Source: Symbiodinium natans (Eukaryota; Sar; Dinophyceae; Suessiales; Symbiodiniaceae). From it: 64,000 bases of DNA. Position 1 is the stretch's first letter. Each line of letters starts with the position of its first letter. The stretch covers positions 124,001 through 188,000 of the forward strand of contig CAJNDS010002526.1 of the NCBI GenBank assembly GCA_905221605.1, in the 5' to 3' direction. The translations under genes were made by a program, and so were the position numbers. A model generated the notes under the pieces. It saw only the letters and a program-made list of their open reading frames with translations, had not been told where the DNA came from and searched no databases. This document shows positions 47,901-59,174 of this stretch, one piece after another.

Positions 47901-50880
47901 TTTGAGTTTTTTGGGGCCGGGAGGGGGGGGTCCCTCGGAAGGGGAGGGGGTGGGGGTGGGGGTCGACAGGTTGGGTGGGTCCGGGTCGCCTGTCGGGGGT
48001 CGAGGGTGTTGGGTGGTGGACTCCAAGCTCAGGAGGAGTAGAAGGGCCACCAGCAAGGAACGGGTTTGGGTGGTGAACTTCGGGCTTGGGAGGAGTAGGG
48101 GGTAGGGGCAGGGCAAGCACGCACGGAGCGTTTTTGTGGGTTAGCGGTCAAATCGTCGTTTCTGAACCCGACAAAAAAAGTATTTTTGAGTTTGTTGGGG
48201 CCGGGAGGGGGAATCCCTGGTCGGGGGGTCGGGTGGGGGGGGGGGTTTCCTGGTCCGGGCGGAGGGGGGTGGGGTTTGGGTGGCGGACTTCGGGCTCGGG
48301 AGGAGTAGGGAAGGGCAGGGAGCGTTTTTGTGGGTTGGCGGTCAGAAATCGTCGGTTCTGAACCCGACAAAAAAAGTGGTTTTTGAGTTTTTTGGGGTCG
48401 GGAGGGGGGGGTCCCTGGTCGGGGGGCGGAAGGGGAGGGGGTGGGGGTGGGGGTCGACAGGTTGGGTGGGTCCGGGTCGCCTGGTCGGGTGGGGGAGAAG
48501 AAGGAAAGGGCCACGCGGGGTTGTGGTCCGGGCGGAAGGGGAGGGGGGTGGGGTTTGGGTGGTGGACTTCGGGCTCGGGAGGAGTAGGGGGTAGGGGCAG
48601 GGCAAGCACGCACGGAGCGTTTTTGTGGGTTGTCGGTTGGTCGGTTCTGAACTCGACAAAAAAAGTGTTTTTGAGTTTTTTGGGGCCGGGAGGGGGGGGT
48701 CCCTGGTGGGGGGGCGGAAGGGGAGGGGGTGGGGGTGGGGGTCGACAGGTCGGGTGGGTCCGGGTCGGATGAGTAGGGGGTGCAAGGGATGGACTTCGGG
48801 TTTGGGTGGTGAGCTTGGGGGTAGGGGCAGGGGGGTGGGCAGAAGGGCCACCAGCAAGGAACCGGTTTGGGTGCTGGACTTCGGGCTTGGGAGGAGTAGG
48901 GGGTAGGGGCAGGGCAAGCGCGCACGGAGCGTTTTTGTGGGCTAGCGGTGACAAATCGTTTCTGAACCCGACAAAAAAAAGTATTTTTGAGTTTGTTGGG
49001 GCCGGGAGGGGGAATCCCTGGTCGGGGGGTCGGGTGGGGGGGGGTCCCCTGGTCCGGGGCGGAAGGGGAGGGGCGTGCGGGCTCGGGAGGAGAAGGGGTA
49101 AGGGGCAGGGCAAGCACGCACGGAGCGTTTTTGTGGGTTGGCGGTCAGTTCTGAACCCGACAAAAAAAGTGTTTTTGAGTTTTTTGGGGCCGGGAGGGGG
49201 GGGTCCCTGGTCGGGGGGCGGAAGGGGAGGGGGTGGGGGTGGGGGTCGACAGGTCGGGTGGGTCCGGGTCCCCTGTCGGGGGTCGCCTGTCGGGGGTCGA
49301 GGGTGTCGGGGGTGCAAGGGATGCACTTCGGGTTTGGGTGGTGGACTCCAAGCTCAGGAGGAGTAGGGGGTAGGGGCAGGGGGGTGGGGGTGCGCAGAAG
49401 GGCCACCAGCAAGGAACGGGTTTGGGTGGTGAACTTCGGGCTTGGGAGTAGGGGGTAGGGGCAGGGCAAGCACGCACGGAGCGTTTTTGTGGGTTAGCGG
49501 CCACAAATCGTCAGCTGCGAACCCTACAAAAAAAGTGTTTTTGAGTTTGTTGGTCGGGGGGCGGAAGGTCGTCGGGTGGGGGGGGGGGGGGTCCCCTGGT
49601 CCGGGGCGGAAGGGGAGGGTTAGCGGTCACAAATCGTCGGTTCTGAACCCGAAAGAAAAGTATTTTGAGTTTGTTGGGGCCGGGGAGAGGAATCCCTGGT
49701 CGGGGGTCGGGGGGGGGGGGGGGGGGGTTCCTGGTCCGGGCGGAAGGGGGGGGGGGGGGGGGTTTGGGTGGCGGACTTCGGGCTCGGGAGGAGTAGGGAA
49801 GGGCAGGGAGCGTTTTTGTGGGTTGGCGGTCAGAAATCGTCGGTTCTGAACCCGACAAAAAAAGTGGTTTTTGAGTTTTTTGGGGTCGGGAGGGGGGGGG
49901 TCCCTGGTCGGGGGGCGGAAGGGGAGGGGGTGGGGTCGACAGGTCGGGTGGGTCCGGGTCACCTGGTCGGGGGGGTGGGGGAGAAGAAGGAAAGGGCCAC
50001 GGGGGGTGTGGTCCGGGCGGAAGGGGAGGGGGGTGGGGTTTGGGTGGTGGACTTCGGGCTCGGGAGGAGTAGAGGGAGGGCAAGCACGCACGGAGCGTTT
50101 TTGTGGGTTGGCGGTCAATTATCGTCACTTCTGAACCCGACAAAAAAAGTGTTTTTGAGTTTTTGGGGCCGGGAGGGGGGGGTCCCTGGTCGGGGGGCGG
50201 AAGGGGAGGGGGTGGGGGTGGGGGTCGACAGGTCGGGTGGGTCCGGGTGGCCTGGTTGGGGGGTCGAGGGTGTCCGGGGTGCAAGGGTTTGGGTGGTGGA
50301 CTCCAAGCAGGAGGAGTAGGGGGTAGGGGCAGGGGGGTGGGGGTGGGCAGAAGGGCCACCAGCAACGAACGGGTTTGGGTGCTGGACTTCGGGCTTGGGA
50401 GGAGTAGGGGGGAGGGGCAGGGCAAGCACGCACGGAGCGTTTTTGTGGGTTGGCGGTCAGAAATCGTCATTTCGTAACTCGACAAAAAAAGTGTTTTTGA
50501 GTTTTTTGGGGCCGGGAGGGGGAATCCCTGGTCGGGGGGCGGAAGGGGAGGGAGTGGGGGTCCGGGTCCCCTGCTGGGGGGGGGGGAGAAGGGGGGGTGT
50601 AGGGGGGTAAGGGTAGGTGGGCAGGGGGTCAGGGCCACCAGCAAGGAACGGGTTTGCAAGCACACACGGAGCGCTTTTGTGGGTTAGCGGTCACAAATCG
50701 TCGGTTCTGAACAGGACAAAAAAAGTGTTTTTGAGTTTTTTGGGGCCGGGAGGGGGGGGTCCCTGGTCGGGGGGCGGAGGGGTCGTCAGGTCGGGGGGGG
50801 GGGTTAGGGAGAAAAAAGTGTTTTTGGGGGCCGGGAGGGGGGGTCCCGGGTCGGGGGGGGGGGGGGGGGGGGGGGGGGGG
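44935..50880. repeat. G-rich satellite with 2.7-2.8 kb higher-order repeat
   Basis: About 20 monomers share the core GCACGCACGGAGCGTTTTTG, then TGGGTTGGCGGTCA, a TTCTGAACCCGACAAAAAAA block and a poly-G tail; monomer spacing is 170-490 bases. Variant monomers recur in the same order 2.72-2.83 kb later: cores at 45352/48118, 45877/48607, 46195/48919, 46733/49471, 47297/50085, 47612/50427 and 47832/50661. About two higher-order copies are therefore present, with a partial lead-in copy at 45011. The + strand is extremely G-rich, giving long Pro-rich frames on the minus strand and Gly-rich frames on the + strand, which are artefacts. G runs of 6-30 would allow G-quadruplexes. Confidence 0.95.
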
Positions 50881-50922
50881 GTCGTCAGGACTACCTCCCG
50901 TGTAAGGGGCTTCCCGGGCGCT

Positions 50923-50942
50923 CGACCCCAAAGGCGGGGTCG
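50923..50942. other. GC-rich hairpin at the right satellite border
   Basis: CGACCCC and GGGGTCG form a perfect seven-base stem around a six-base loop. The wording matches the CCGACCCCC/GGGGGTCGG hairpin on the left border. Confidence 0.7.
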
Positions 50943-50973
50943 GCGGATCTGGGGCCATGCTGCCACTTTTTGC

Positions 50974-52510
50974 ATGAGCCAGGGTTTGAGGCTGAGCGAG
51001 GGTGCTCATTTCTTAATCCAACGATTTGTTGTGAATGCGAGTAAATCTCTGGCACCTCTGGCCACTAAGCTCACTAAGGTGTGTGTGGACAACAGTTGCC
51101 TCTTCGCGCTTCTCATCCTGCAAGTTATGCTTAACTGAATACTCATGCAGCATGTCACATGGAAAGCAAAGGCGGAAAGGGGTGACTGAGGGCCTCAACG
51201 AGAGTGTGATCACAGGCCTAGTTAGAGAGCTGCACACGCAAATCCAGGCATGGCGTGGAAGAGCTGCGTGCCACCAAGAAGCTCCTTGGAGCCCAAACAA
51301 AACAAGTGCTGAATGGATGTTTTACTGATGTTTTGAGGTTTTGACGGTTGCACGCACAGGCTCGTCATGCTTCGAAATGCACCGCCCAGGTTCTATAAAA
51401 CCTCGATGTGATCCTTTGCTGCAGTCTTTCTGCCACGTCACTACGGCTGAGACTGAGCATGCTTTGTTTCTGTCATCCGTCCGAGGCAAGTTTCATTTGA
51501 TGCGCCAGTGTCGCATGGGGGCTTCTTGCTAGACCCTCAGTGTGTTGACTGACGAAGCTCTGGCAGTGTCACGGCTCCCGTGAATTCGTGGACTCGTGAC
51601 ACAGCGTGAAACTGCCCCCCCCCCCCCTTCTTCCTCCAAGCGCATTGAGTGAGATCCTGCTCGAAATGTGCAAACCCTTCGGTGACCACTCCGAGGCCGA
51701 CACGCTCATGATGAGTCGGAGCTGCGCATGGATCTCCAAGGTCAGATTCAGGACTGTCAGGGGGAGATGCATTCCGGTAAGGCAATGTAAGGCACATAAC
51801 AGGCAATCGGCAAGTTGCAAGACAGAGGTGCGCTGGATTGTATGGCTCCCACTGCAAAGAGGATCAGTTGCTATCATCGTTCTATGATGGGGGCGAGTTT
51901 GTATGCAGGCGAAAGGGTCTCTTCATGCCTTGCTTGCATCAGCAATGTGAGCAATCCTCTCTCGGGTTCAATTTGTCACGGTGCTCTGCTTGTCCTTGTT
52001 CTACGAATGTGTTTTACAAGAGCTGCTGGTGGAAGTGCTTATTTGCTTGAAGATGCTGCAAGGCAAACCTCGTCTTCGTCTGGTCCGCTTGAGGCTGTTA
52101 CATACACTCGAATGCCGGTGATAGAGCAGGTGGGGACAAGCTTGGAATGTTGAGTGATCTTGCTTGTTGCATGACCGGCATGACCTCTGTTCACAGCCCT
52201 CAGGATGCCGCAGCAGGATGGCCATCATGGCTGGACCTGCCCGCTGGCTCGCAAAGGCCCTCCTGTGTGTCATCCTGGTTTGTTGACGCAATGCCCGCCC
52301 GCCCTGATGCAAGGCCCACTTTCTCAATGCTTCCTTGGCACAGTGAGGCCGACCAGTTGCTTGGCGTAAGGATGCATAAGGTGAGTCGGCTTCTATTGCA
52401 GTTGCCATAATTGAATAATATCAGATGTGCCCGTTTTTCTTTCAAATCAGTCTGCTGCATCATTTTCATCCGTCGTCCGCAGCTCATTGCTGCAACTTTA
52501 TTTCAACTAA
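50974..52510 (+). CDS. Unknown protein, nearly complete eight-to-nine-exon gene
   Basis: ATG at 50974 begins MSQGLRLSEGAHFLIQRF. Exons 50974-51078, 51167-51252, 51641-51740, 51822-51866, 51909-51946, 52021-52129, 52204-52380 and 52451-52510 (TAA) join in phase to about 220 residues. Donors are GT except GC at 51253; the third exon follows a poly-C/T tract. Segments include VRELHTQIQAW, SEILLEMCKPFGDHSEADT, WIVWLPLQ, a Ser-rich loop near TSSSSGPLEAV, GWPSWLDLPAG and a short Ser/Leu-rich tail. No family was recognised. One intron would be only 42 bases. The gene lies about 100 bases from the end of the satellite, so its promoter must lie in or at the edge of the repeat. Confidence 0.52.
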
Positions 52511-53598
52511 ATGATTCGTAGATAGCGTTCAAGTTACGCCGATTATGGAAAGTCCCAAAACAAAGGAAGCATAGTGTGGTGTAGTTCGGGACATGTTCCG
52601 TGCATGCGCCTCTGAGGTAGCAATTGCTTTGAGCTGAGTGCTGAGCACTTCCTTCTTGCTTTGGATTCGGGTGCTTTACGCCGCCAAGCCAAGGATGCGA
52701 CATCAAGGTATCATGCCCTTGCGATCATCATGGCCAAAGGCGCACATGTTGAATGAGCTGCGGAGCTGCACTTTCGTCACGTTCAAGACGATGTCCTGAT
52801 CAGTAGAGCCCGTTGTCACCGATACATTGCTCTTGCACATGCCTGCTCGCTAGGCTGAGGAGAAATTGCCCAAATCTGAATAAGAATCCGTGTCTGATCG
52901 GCCCAGGTTCGTGCAAACCACGGACGACACTCCTGGACTACTAAGAGGTTCTGTGATGGACATCGCCATCAGCCTTTGAGGCGAACGCGAACGCATAGCA
53001 AACCGAGTCAATAAATTGCCACCCCTGCCATCGTGTGGCAGGTTCTTTGCTGATAGCTGCGGTGGAGAGAGCTACTGATGCCAAAGACACCTGACTGAGT
53101 TGCCATTTGGCGACCGAAGGCTACAGCAGAGATGTTTCTTTTAGAAAATGTTGTAATATTCTGACATGCAAGACTTAGCAAAGCATGGCATTCGCCGGGC
53201 ACAGGCAAGCCTCCTCCCGGTTGTTTCTTCGCAGTTCGCAGCAGCATCATCCAATGTCGTCTACACACGCCCGAAATTGAAGCACGATGCCAGTATATGC
53301 CAGTCCTCCCAGCCGAAATCGCACAGTATTCCCCAAACTCCGTTCCGGTGGCGACACTTGCGACAAGAGGGAGGTGTTGGTTATGAGGGGCTATGATTGA
53401 GGGGAACTCAGTGACCAAGGAGAAGTGACTAGGATCCGGGATGAGCCTTACTGCCTTCTAATTGGGACATATTGGGACGTCATCTAGATGATTATCCCTG
53501 TGCACCGCTGCTCGGAAGTTCGAGCCTGACCACAACACCCCGCAACCGAATCAATCCCTCAACCCGAATGCGGAGTGATTTCAAGTCACAACGACCTT
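52511..53598. other. No gene recognised
   Basis: Open frames on both strands around 53008-53418 (minus, 136 codons) and 53166-53396 (+) have no recognised domain. Confidence 0.3.
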
Positions 53599-54150
53599 AT
53601 GATACTTCGCACTTCTGCCCTTCATAGGGTGCTTGAGCCAAAGATGTCAATCGTCGACGTGTGTGTGTGTGTGTGTCATTCTTGTGAAGGGGTCATGCGG
53701 GGACATGTCGAGCTAGGAGCCGCAGGGGAATCTCGAAATGGTCTGCGGATTTACATCGCATATTGTATGCATCTTCAGTTGATATGCCTAGCTGAGCTGG
53801 GCTTCGTCCCAGCCCTGCATCTCTGCTGGAAGTCTCCATGGAACAGTCGCGTTTGCCATAAGGTGATGATGGATGCCATGTGATTATGACTGGGACAAAG
53901 TTTGCAATGCTAGTACGGGGCCTTGGGAAACCGCACTGTTCATCCAATGGTCATACCGACCATCTGCGTCGGAGTGCCGAAGCCTGCAAGTAACTATGCA
54001 TATAGGTGTATCAACCGTCTATTCTATGGTCGGCTGGCCCAGATACACAGTCGCCTTGCAAGTGGAACGTGGCAGTTGCGGTCCTTTGCTGTGGCACGCT
54101 TACATGTCTACTCACGAAACAAGACTCCTATTTTTCTGGTGATGATGTAG
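53599..54150 (+). CDS. Small three-exon unknown protein
   Basis: ATG 53599 begins MILRTSALHRVLEPKMSIVD, ending at a GT site inside a GTGTGTGT run (53659). Exon 53779-53862 (acceptor CTTCAG) reads LAELGFVPALHLCWKSPW. Exon 53914-54150 reads VIPTICVGVPKPASNYAYR, then GRLAQIHSRLASGTWQLR, and stops at TAG. All joins are in phase. The second intron is 51 bases. The product would be about 126 residues, basic at its C-terminus. No family was recognised. The microsatellite at the donor may be polymorphic and could affect splicing. Confidence 0.4.
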
Positions 54151-54946
54151 ACTTTAAACGCTGTGCGTTCGCGCTATCCGCACTCAAGGATTTAAGGGCC
54201 GATTGGATGTCGACTGTAGGCTCTGTCTGGCACCGTGCCTGAGTTTCGTCCACCTCTGGGTCGTAGCATTCCATAGAATGTCATAGGTGCGGCAGCTCGT
54301 TCCTGAGTTTGCAGCACTGTGGACAGCTTGTTGCCTTAAGCCTCAGCTGCCCCCTCTGAGCGGCAGACGCTGCAGAGCACACTGAGCTGTCGGCAACTTG
54401 CAGGCACGGTAGATTTTGACATATGTTTCCGGTGTTAAAGCGTTTTTCAATGACCTCCCTGGGTCCGCCAATTTGTCGCTGGTCCTTTCGAGGTTGATCT
54501 GTTCCTTGTTGCTGTAGGGGCAATAGAACGCCGACGGGCATAATGGTCCAACTTCGCATCGACAATTGCGGTGTGAAGTTGAAATGCCGGCCGGAAGTCT
54601 TGTCAACAAGCAGTCACTTGAAGTCTGGCAAGCTCACCCCTCATGCACGTCTTCCGCAAGTAACTATGTGTAGAAGACTGGTATATGCCCAACAGACACA
54701 TCCGGGGGGTGAGTGTGTTGCTGTCGCGGCCCGATCCTCGCTCAGGAGCCGTGCTGTTTCATTCGATTGAGAGATTGTCACATAGTTTGTCAAACCTCTT
54801 TCGCGGCCACGCCTGGTGTTTTCCATCGTCTGTTTGCCTTAAGTTGACTTGGTGGACTCGCGACCTGTGGTTTGGCAATCAGAGGAACCGTGAGCTGAGC
54901 TGCAGTCCACAGTGCTGCAAGTCGCAGCAATTCCCGCATATTTCCC

Positions 54947-55168
54947 GCTGTGGAGAAGCTTCCTCCTGGCTCCTTTAAAGCTGATGCAAAGGGCTTTGAC
55001 CAGAATGCGAACAAGGTGTGCCAAGATTTCTGCATCTCTGTGGACATCTCTGGCCTAAGTAACGACGAAATCACACCAAAGTATCAGTCAGACCATGGTT
55101 TCAACGGCAAGACGACGATTGGGGTTGACGTTGCAACATCAGACATGTATTCAAGGGTTCAAGCTTAG
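54947..55168 (+). CDS. Candidate exon
   Basis: The frame reads EKLPPGSFKADAKGFDQNAN and continues through a Ser/Asp-rich stretch (VDISGLSNDE) to TAG, with a possible GT donor at about 55017. Amino-acid composition looks protein-like, but no partner exon was fixed. Another candidate, 54543-54659 (MVQLRIDNCGVKLKCRPE), ends at GTAACT. Confidence 0.3.
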   Translation, partial: AVEKLPPGSFKADAKGFDQNANKVCQDFCISVDISGLSNDEITPKYQSDHGFNGKTTIGVDVATSDMYSRVQA

Positions 55169-55439
55169 TGACATCAAGCAGGCTTGCGCATATGAAAGCT
55201 TGTCATCTGTTTGCCTGGAGAAACCAGACAAGACCCCTTTGTGATGTGGTTTGTCTGCTCGTCAGGTCCTTACCCTGCTTGCATCATGACTGCCAGCGTT
55301 GAAGTAGCATGTTGCGTGTGCAGGAAAAGCCAGAAGTTGCACAATTTCACAAACAACCTTACGCTTCAACAGGAGGCAAGCGGTCTCTTTCCCTGCTGTG
55401 TATTTGTTCAAGTTATGCTGCTGGGCATGAGCCAGATTT

Positions 55440-55709
55440 GTGCAACCGAATCTGGCGCCGAAGGCTCTTTCGACAGTAACGGCGGATCACTATGAGTATT
55501 TCACTCACCTCAACCAGGCTGGACCGAGTATTGGATGGAACATGAATGCAGCCCAATATCGCCTTACCTGCATGAACACCAGGTCAAATAACACGGTCAA
55601 GCCGGGAAGAAAAAAGCAAGCGGAGCACAATTGCACGCTCCCAAACCTGCGCGGCCCACGGTTCATAATTTGTGTCGCTCGTCACGCGGCGCCCTCCCAC
55701 GGTATCTGA
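55440..55709 (+). CDS. Candidate terminal exon
   Basis: An open frame of about 89 codons reads DHYEYFTHLNQAGPSIGWNM, then a basic region (VKPGRKKQ), and stops at TGA. It may belong with the exon at 54947. No family was recognised. Confidence 0.28.
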   Translation: MQPNLAPKALSTVTADHYEYFTHLNQAGPSIGWNMNAAQYRLTCMNTRSNNTVKPGRKKQAEHNCTLPNLRGPRFIICVARHAAPSHGI

Positions 55710-56136
55710 TGGAGCCCGTGGCCTGCTGGAACCACGTAGCCATCCGGAGCGATTGATTTTTGGGTTTGGGTTGGTGGTTTAGACTAACTGACGAAACAAG
55801 TATTTGTGAAGCGCATACCGAAAGCGATGCGGACCCCCTCGTTCTTTTGACTGCGCGCTCGAGTGTGGGCGGGTGTCTCGGTGCCCGTCCCAGGGGATGC
55901 TTAGCTAGTGGATTTCTGATCCAGAAAAATCGTGTTCCATGAGCCCCATGCATGTATTCAGTTTTTGACTTGGATACTTTTAGTCCGAAATCCAGAATGT
56001 CGAACGGACATCTCTTCCCACCGGGAAGCGCTTGTTGAGTGCTTCTTCTTCTTCTTCTTCTTGTTCTCTACCCTCGGTGTGGGGTTGTTAAATTTAGATT
56101 CAGCTCTTCTCCTCGCCCGGTCTACTCCTGGCCTAA

Positions 56137-56395
56137 CCCCAGGGTGCCCAACCCCAGAGTGTCCCTGGAGTGTCTGAGAGTGTTGCTGGATTGCCCAACC
56201 TCAGAGTGTTTCTGGAGTGCCCAACACCCTAGTGTCCCTGGAGTGCCCAGCCCCAGAGTGTCCCTGCGGTGCCCAATCCCAAAGTGTCCCTGGAGTGCCC
56301 AACCCCAGAGTGTCCCTGGAGTGGCCAACCCCAGAGTATCCCTGGAGTGCCCAATCCCAGACTGTCCCTGGAGTGCCCAGCACCAGAGTATCTCT
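56137..56395. repeat. 26-base minisatellite
   Basis: About ten imperfect copies of GAGTGTCCCTGGAGTGCC followed by CAACCCCA. It is flanked on both sides by CTTCTTCTT runs (56041-56070 and 56430-56447). Long frames across it are artefacts. Confidence 0.92.
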
Positions 56396-56784
56396 AGCCA
56401 GAGAGGATGGGGTAGTTGAAGTAAAATACTTCTTCTTCTTCTTCTTCCACTTCTCACGGCCTTTTTGCGCGCGTGAACGCCTTGCTCAGTGTCGCTTGTT
56501 TTTCTTATCTTTTGTCCGCGCCTCTTGGGGCTTCCTTTCCTGCGGCCTTTCTGCTTTTTGGGAGGCCTTTTGGATTGTACTTGTGCGACAAAGGCGGTCA
56601 CTCGGCCACTGTGCACGTTCCAAGGAATTAGGTTTTTCTTTCGGATGTGTCTTAAAGCATGGGAACGGGACACCCTTGACAGTGCCCATCCAACGAAGAG
56701 GCTGTCAAGTGGTGCTGATGGGAGAAGGGACACCTTCTCCTGTACCTGCAGTAACTATCCAACTAGCTCCTTGGTGGTGTAAAT

Positions 56785-56830
56785 GGGTGTGTGTGTGTGT
56801 GTGTGTGTGTGCGCACGCAGGTGTGCGCGC
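56785..56830. repeat. GT/GC dinucleotide microsatellite
   Basis: GTGTGTGT run followed by GCGCACGC and GTGCGCGC. Confidence 0.85.
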
Positions 56831-57630
56831 ATATGGCTATAAGTTCTGACCTTGTAATGACAGGTGAAGTTCAGAGATGGAACGTGCAGTTGTTAAAATA
56901 GATTGACGGTCAGCAGTTTGTGCGTGCACACATGCTGCGCATATCTGGGTACTTGTAGATGTGTGCGGAGGCCATGTCGAGATGTGTCGAGACATTCCAG
57001 GAGGTCGCAGCGACATGTGGTAGGTTCTGATTCCATGGCCCATGGCCCATAGCGTATCTGAGACACAGGACTGCTCAGACATGCGGCGAACGTCTGGAAA
57101 TACTGTATGCTTGGTCCGCCAGCCAGGTGAGGAGGCCGAGCACAAAAAAGTATTGGTCTCAGATGTCTCTGTGCTCGGTTAGCCTGGCGGAGTTTTGTTG
57201 ATCGACTCCCTCACCATCAAAGTCAGATGAGTGGTGTCAATCGACAGGGGACATGTGCCTCATGATCCATCGCGCTTGTCGGCTGCTGTCGATGCTTAAG
57301 GGAAATGCTGCCAGCACCAAGCATACAAGTATCTTAAGGCGTAGGGGAATGCAGCGCGAGGCTGCATGCCATCTTGAGATTTGCCATCGTCGAAGCATAT
57401 AGTAAGGAGAGTTGGCACTAATTCCTTGCCGAGCGTATAGATCCTGCGCCGAGGTATTGTGTTCTCATCGGTGACAACGAGGTTTCCCGTTTCGCAGTAC
57501 TGGTAATTGGTCCATCTCTTCGTTCTTGTCCCATATCATCATATCACGGGTGTCTAAGCTGTCCATAGCTGTCCACTAGATCCCATTGTTGTGACCCTTG
57601 CCTTTGGAAGTGCTGGTACGACTGCAGGCC

Positions 57631-58347
57631 ATGTGCCAAAAGCCTCAAGCGCAGCGAGCCTTGCTCTTGGATATGCCGAAGCCCGTATATCTCACAGCGC
57701 AACCGTGTTTGTACGCCCAGGTGGACGACTTCTGCAGTTTACCGCAGAACAAGGACCTTTGTCCACCTGAACTAGTCGATGCGGAAGCCTCAACACTGCG
57801 TCCTCTCACACTGCCTGAACCTGAACCGTGCACACGTAGCTGGCGTAGCGGCTTAGTTGCCCGCTGCAAAAGGTTGGAGCTCCAGTTGAGTACGCTTACG
57901 AGTTCGAGAGTTGCAAAGACTTTGTGCCTTCGCCTTAGTGCAGCTTCTTCTGGTGGAAGGAGCTCTGCATGCAAAGTATGCAAGATTTGCTCTTAAGGAC
58001 CACCGATTTCGGGGACATCAAGCTCATCATGATGTTCACAGTGTCGCAGCTTTGCTGTACTGAGACTATTGAAGCCAGCACGGGCTCTCTCCCACCTTTT
58101 GCAGCTTGCTTTAATTTTAAACCGACCAAGCGCATTGGGAAACCCGGAAATGCCGCCCCTACCACCAGCACTGCACCTACTACAACAACCTGTCGTACCC
58201 CGTGCTTCCCTGCTCCCTCCCTCCAATTGGCCTCCTACTGCAATTGTAGACGCTGCGCGTCGACCGCCTCAACCCGGAAATCTAGAAAGTTGCAGGTTGT
58301 GTCAGGGGTCGGTGCACAGGGGCTTTTGGGCTGAGGGCTTAGGGTAG
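57631..58347 (+). CDS. Unknown Pro-rich protein, two exons
   Basis: ATG 57631 opens 115 codons to GT at 57976. It reads MCQKPQAQRALLLDMPKP, then PQNKDLCPPELVDAEAS, then LVARCKRLELQLSTLTSS. It joins in phase to 58105-58347, whose acceptor follows a strong pyrimidine tract (CTCTCTCCCACCTTTTGCAG). The second exon is Pro/Leu-rich (NPEMPPLPPALHLLQQ) and stops at TAG, though it might splice again near 58310. The product would be about 196 residues. No family was recognised. A different + frame is open across the start of exon 1, so the frame is not certain. Confidence 0.42.
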
Positions 58348-58560
58348 AGCTTCAGGGGTTTGGTCCAGGTGCTGGGGCCTTGGGGCGTCCACCAGCATCC
58401 TACTGGTAGGTGTGATTCAAGAAACACGGGTGAAAAACTGAAAACAGACAAAGACAGGATGCCCGTTCCCTGACCGAAACGCCTATTTCCCAGCACCTGA
58501 GGGGTTCTCCATTCGAGAAGCCTCCAAAGTAGCGAAATGCCGAAATGGCAGGTGGGGGGG

Positions 58561-59174
58561 GGGGGGGAGTTGAAGGAAACAGGGAGTCCTCGTTTGAACC
58601 TCTGACGCCCACGGCATTCCACGGCTGTGGCCGAGACGAATGTTCGAATCATTTGTGGTGCTTTGTTTTCGTCATGCGTGATGTGTAATTTTCGAATCAT
58701 TTGTGGTACTTTGTGGTTGTGATGCGCGATGTGTGTTGTTAAATCAGGGCAGGATACCAGCATGGTACGCTTTGGAGGGGTGAGATGCGTCAAGGCATGT
58801 CGGGTGGTGGAGTTTGGGGTGGGCCAGATTACCAGTCTAGGCGGTATGTCAGGCAGGGTCGGGCTTTAGATGTGGTTGCTTCATGGCCTCAGGTCCAAAG
58901 AAGACGAGCAGATGCGACTTAGGCCCAACATCTTGGATCTTGTATCGTGGCACTGGTGACTGGTGCATTTGATCGCGCAAGGGCCAACCTCAGTTTCCTG
59001 ACTCAGGAATCCTACATTTCGCAACTTTGTCCAGAACACGACTGACTGCCCACGCCTCTGTGAAGTCTTCTTCACAGTAGGTAATTTTAACGCTACGCGA
59101 CCCGCCTCGGCCTGGCCCAGCGCATCCGCGTGAGCATGGTGATTCCGCAGCGCCCAAGTCGCTAGACCCCGAGC
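58561..59174. other. No gene recognised
   Basis: Contains an imperfect direct repeat of TTCGAATCATTTGTGGT (58633-58740) with GATGCGCGATGTGT variants. No coding signal was recognised. Confidence 0.35.

Noticed and set aside
44939-50665. Very long Pro-rich (minus) and Gly-rich (+) open frames
   Set aside because: They lie wholly within the G-rich satellite and repeat with its monomers; absence of stops follows from base composition.
53634-53655. Minus-strand spliced-leader-like CTTGAGCCAAA
   Set aside because: Only about 11 bases match before divergence; compatible with chance.
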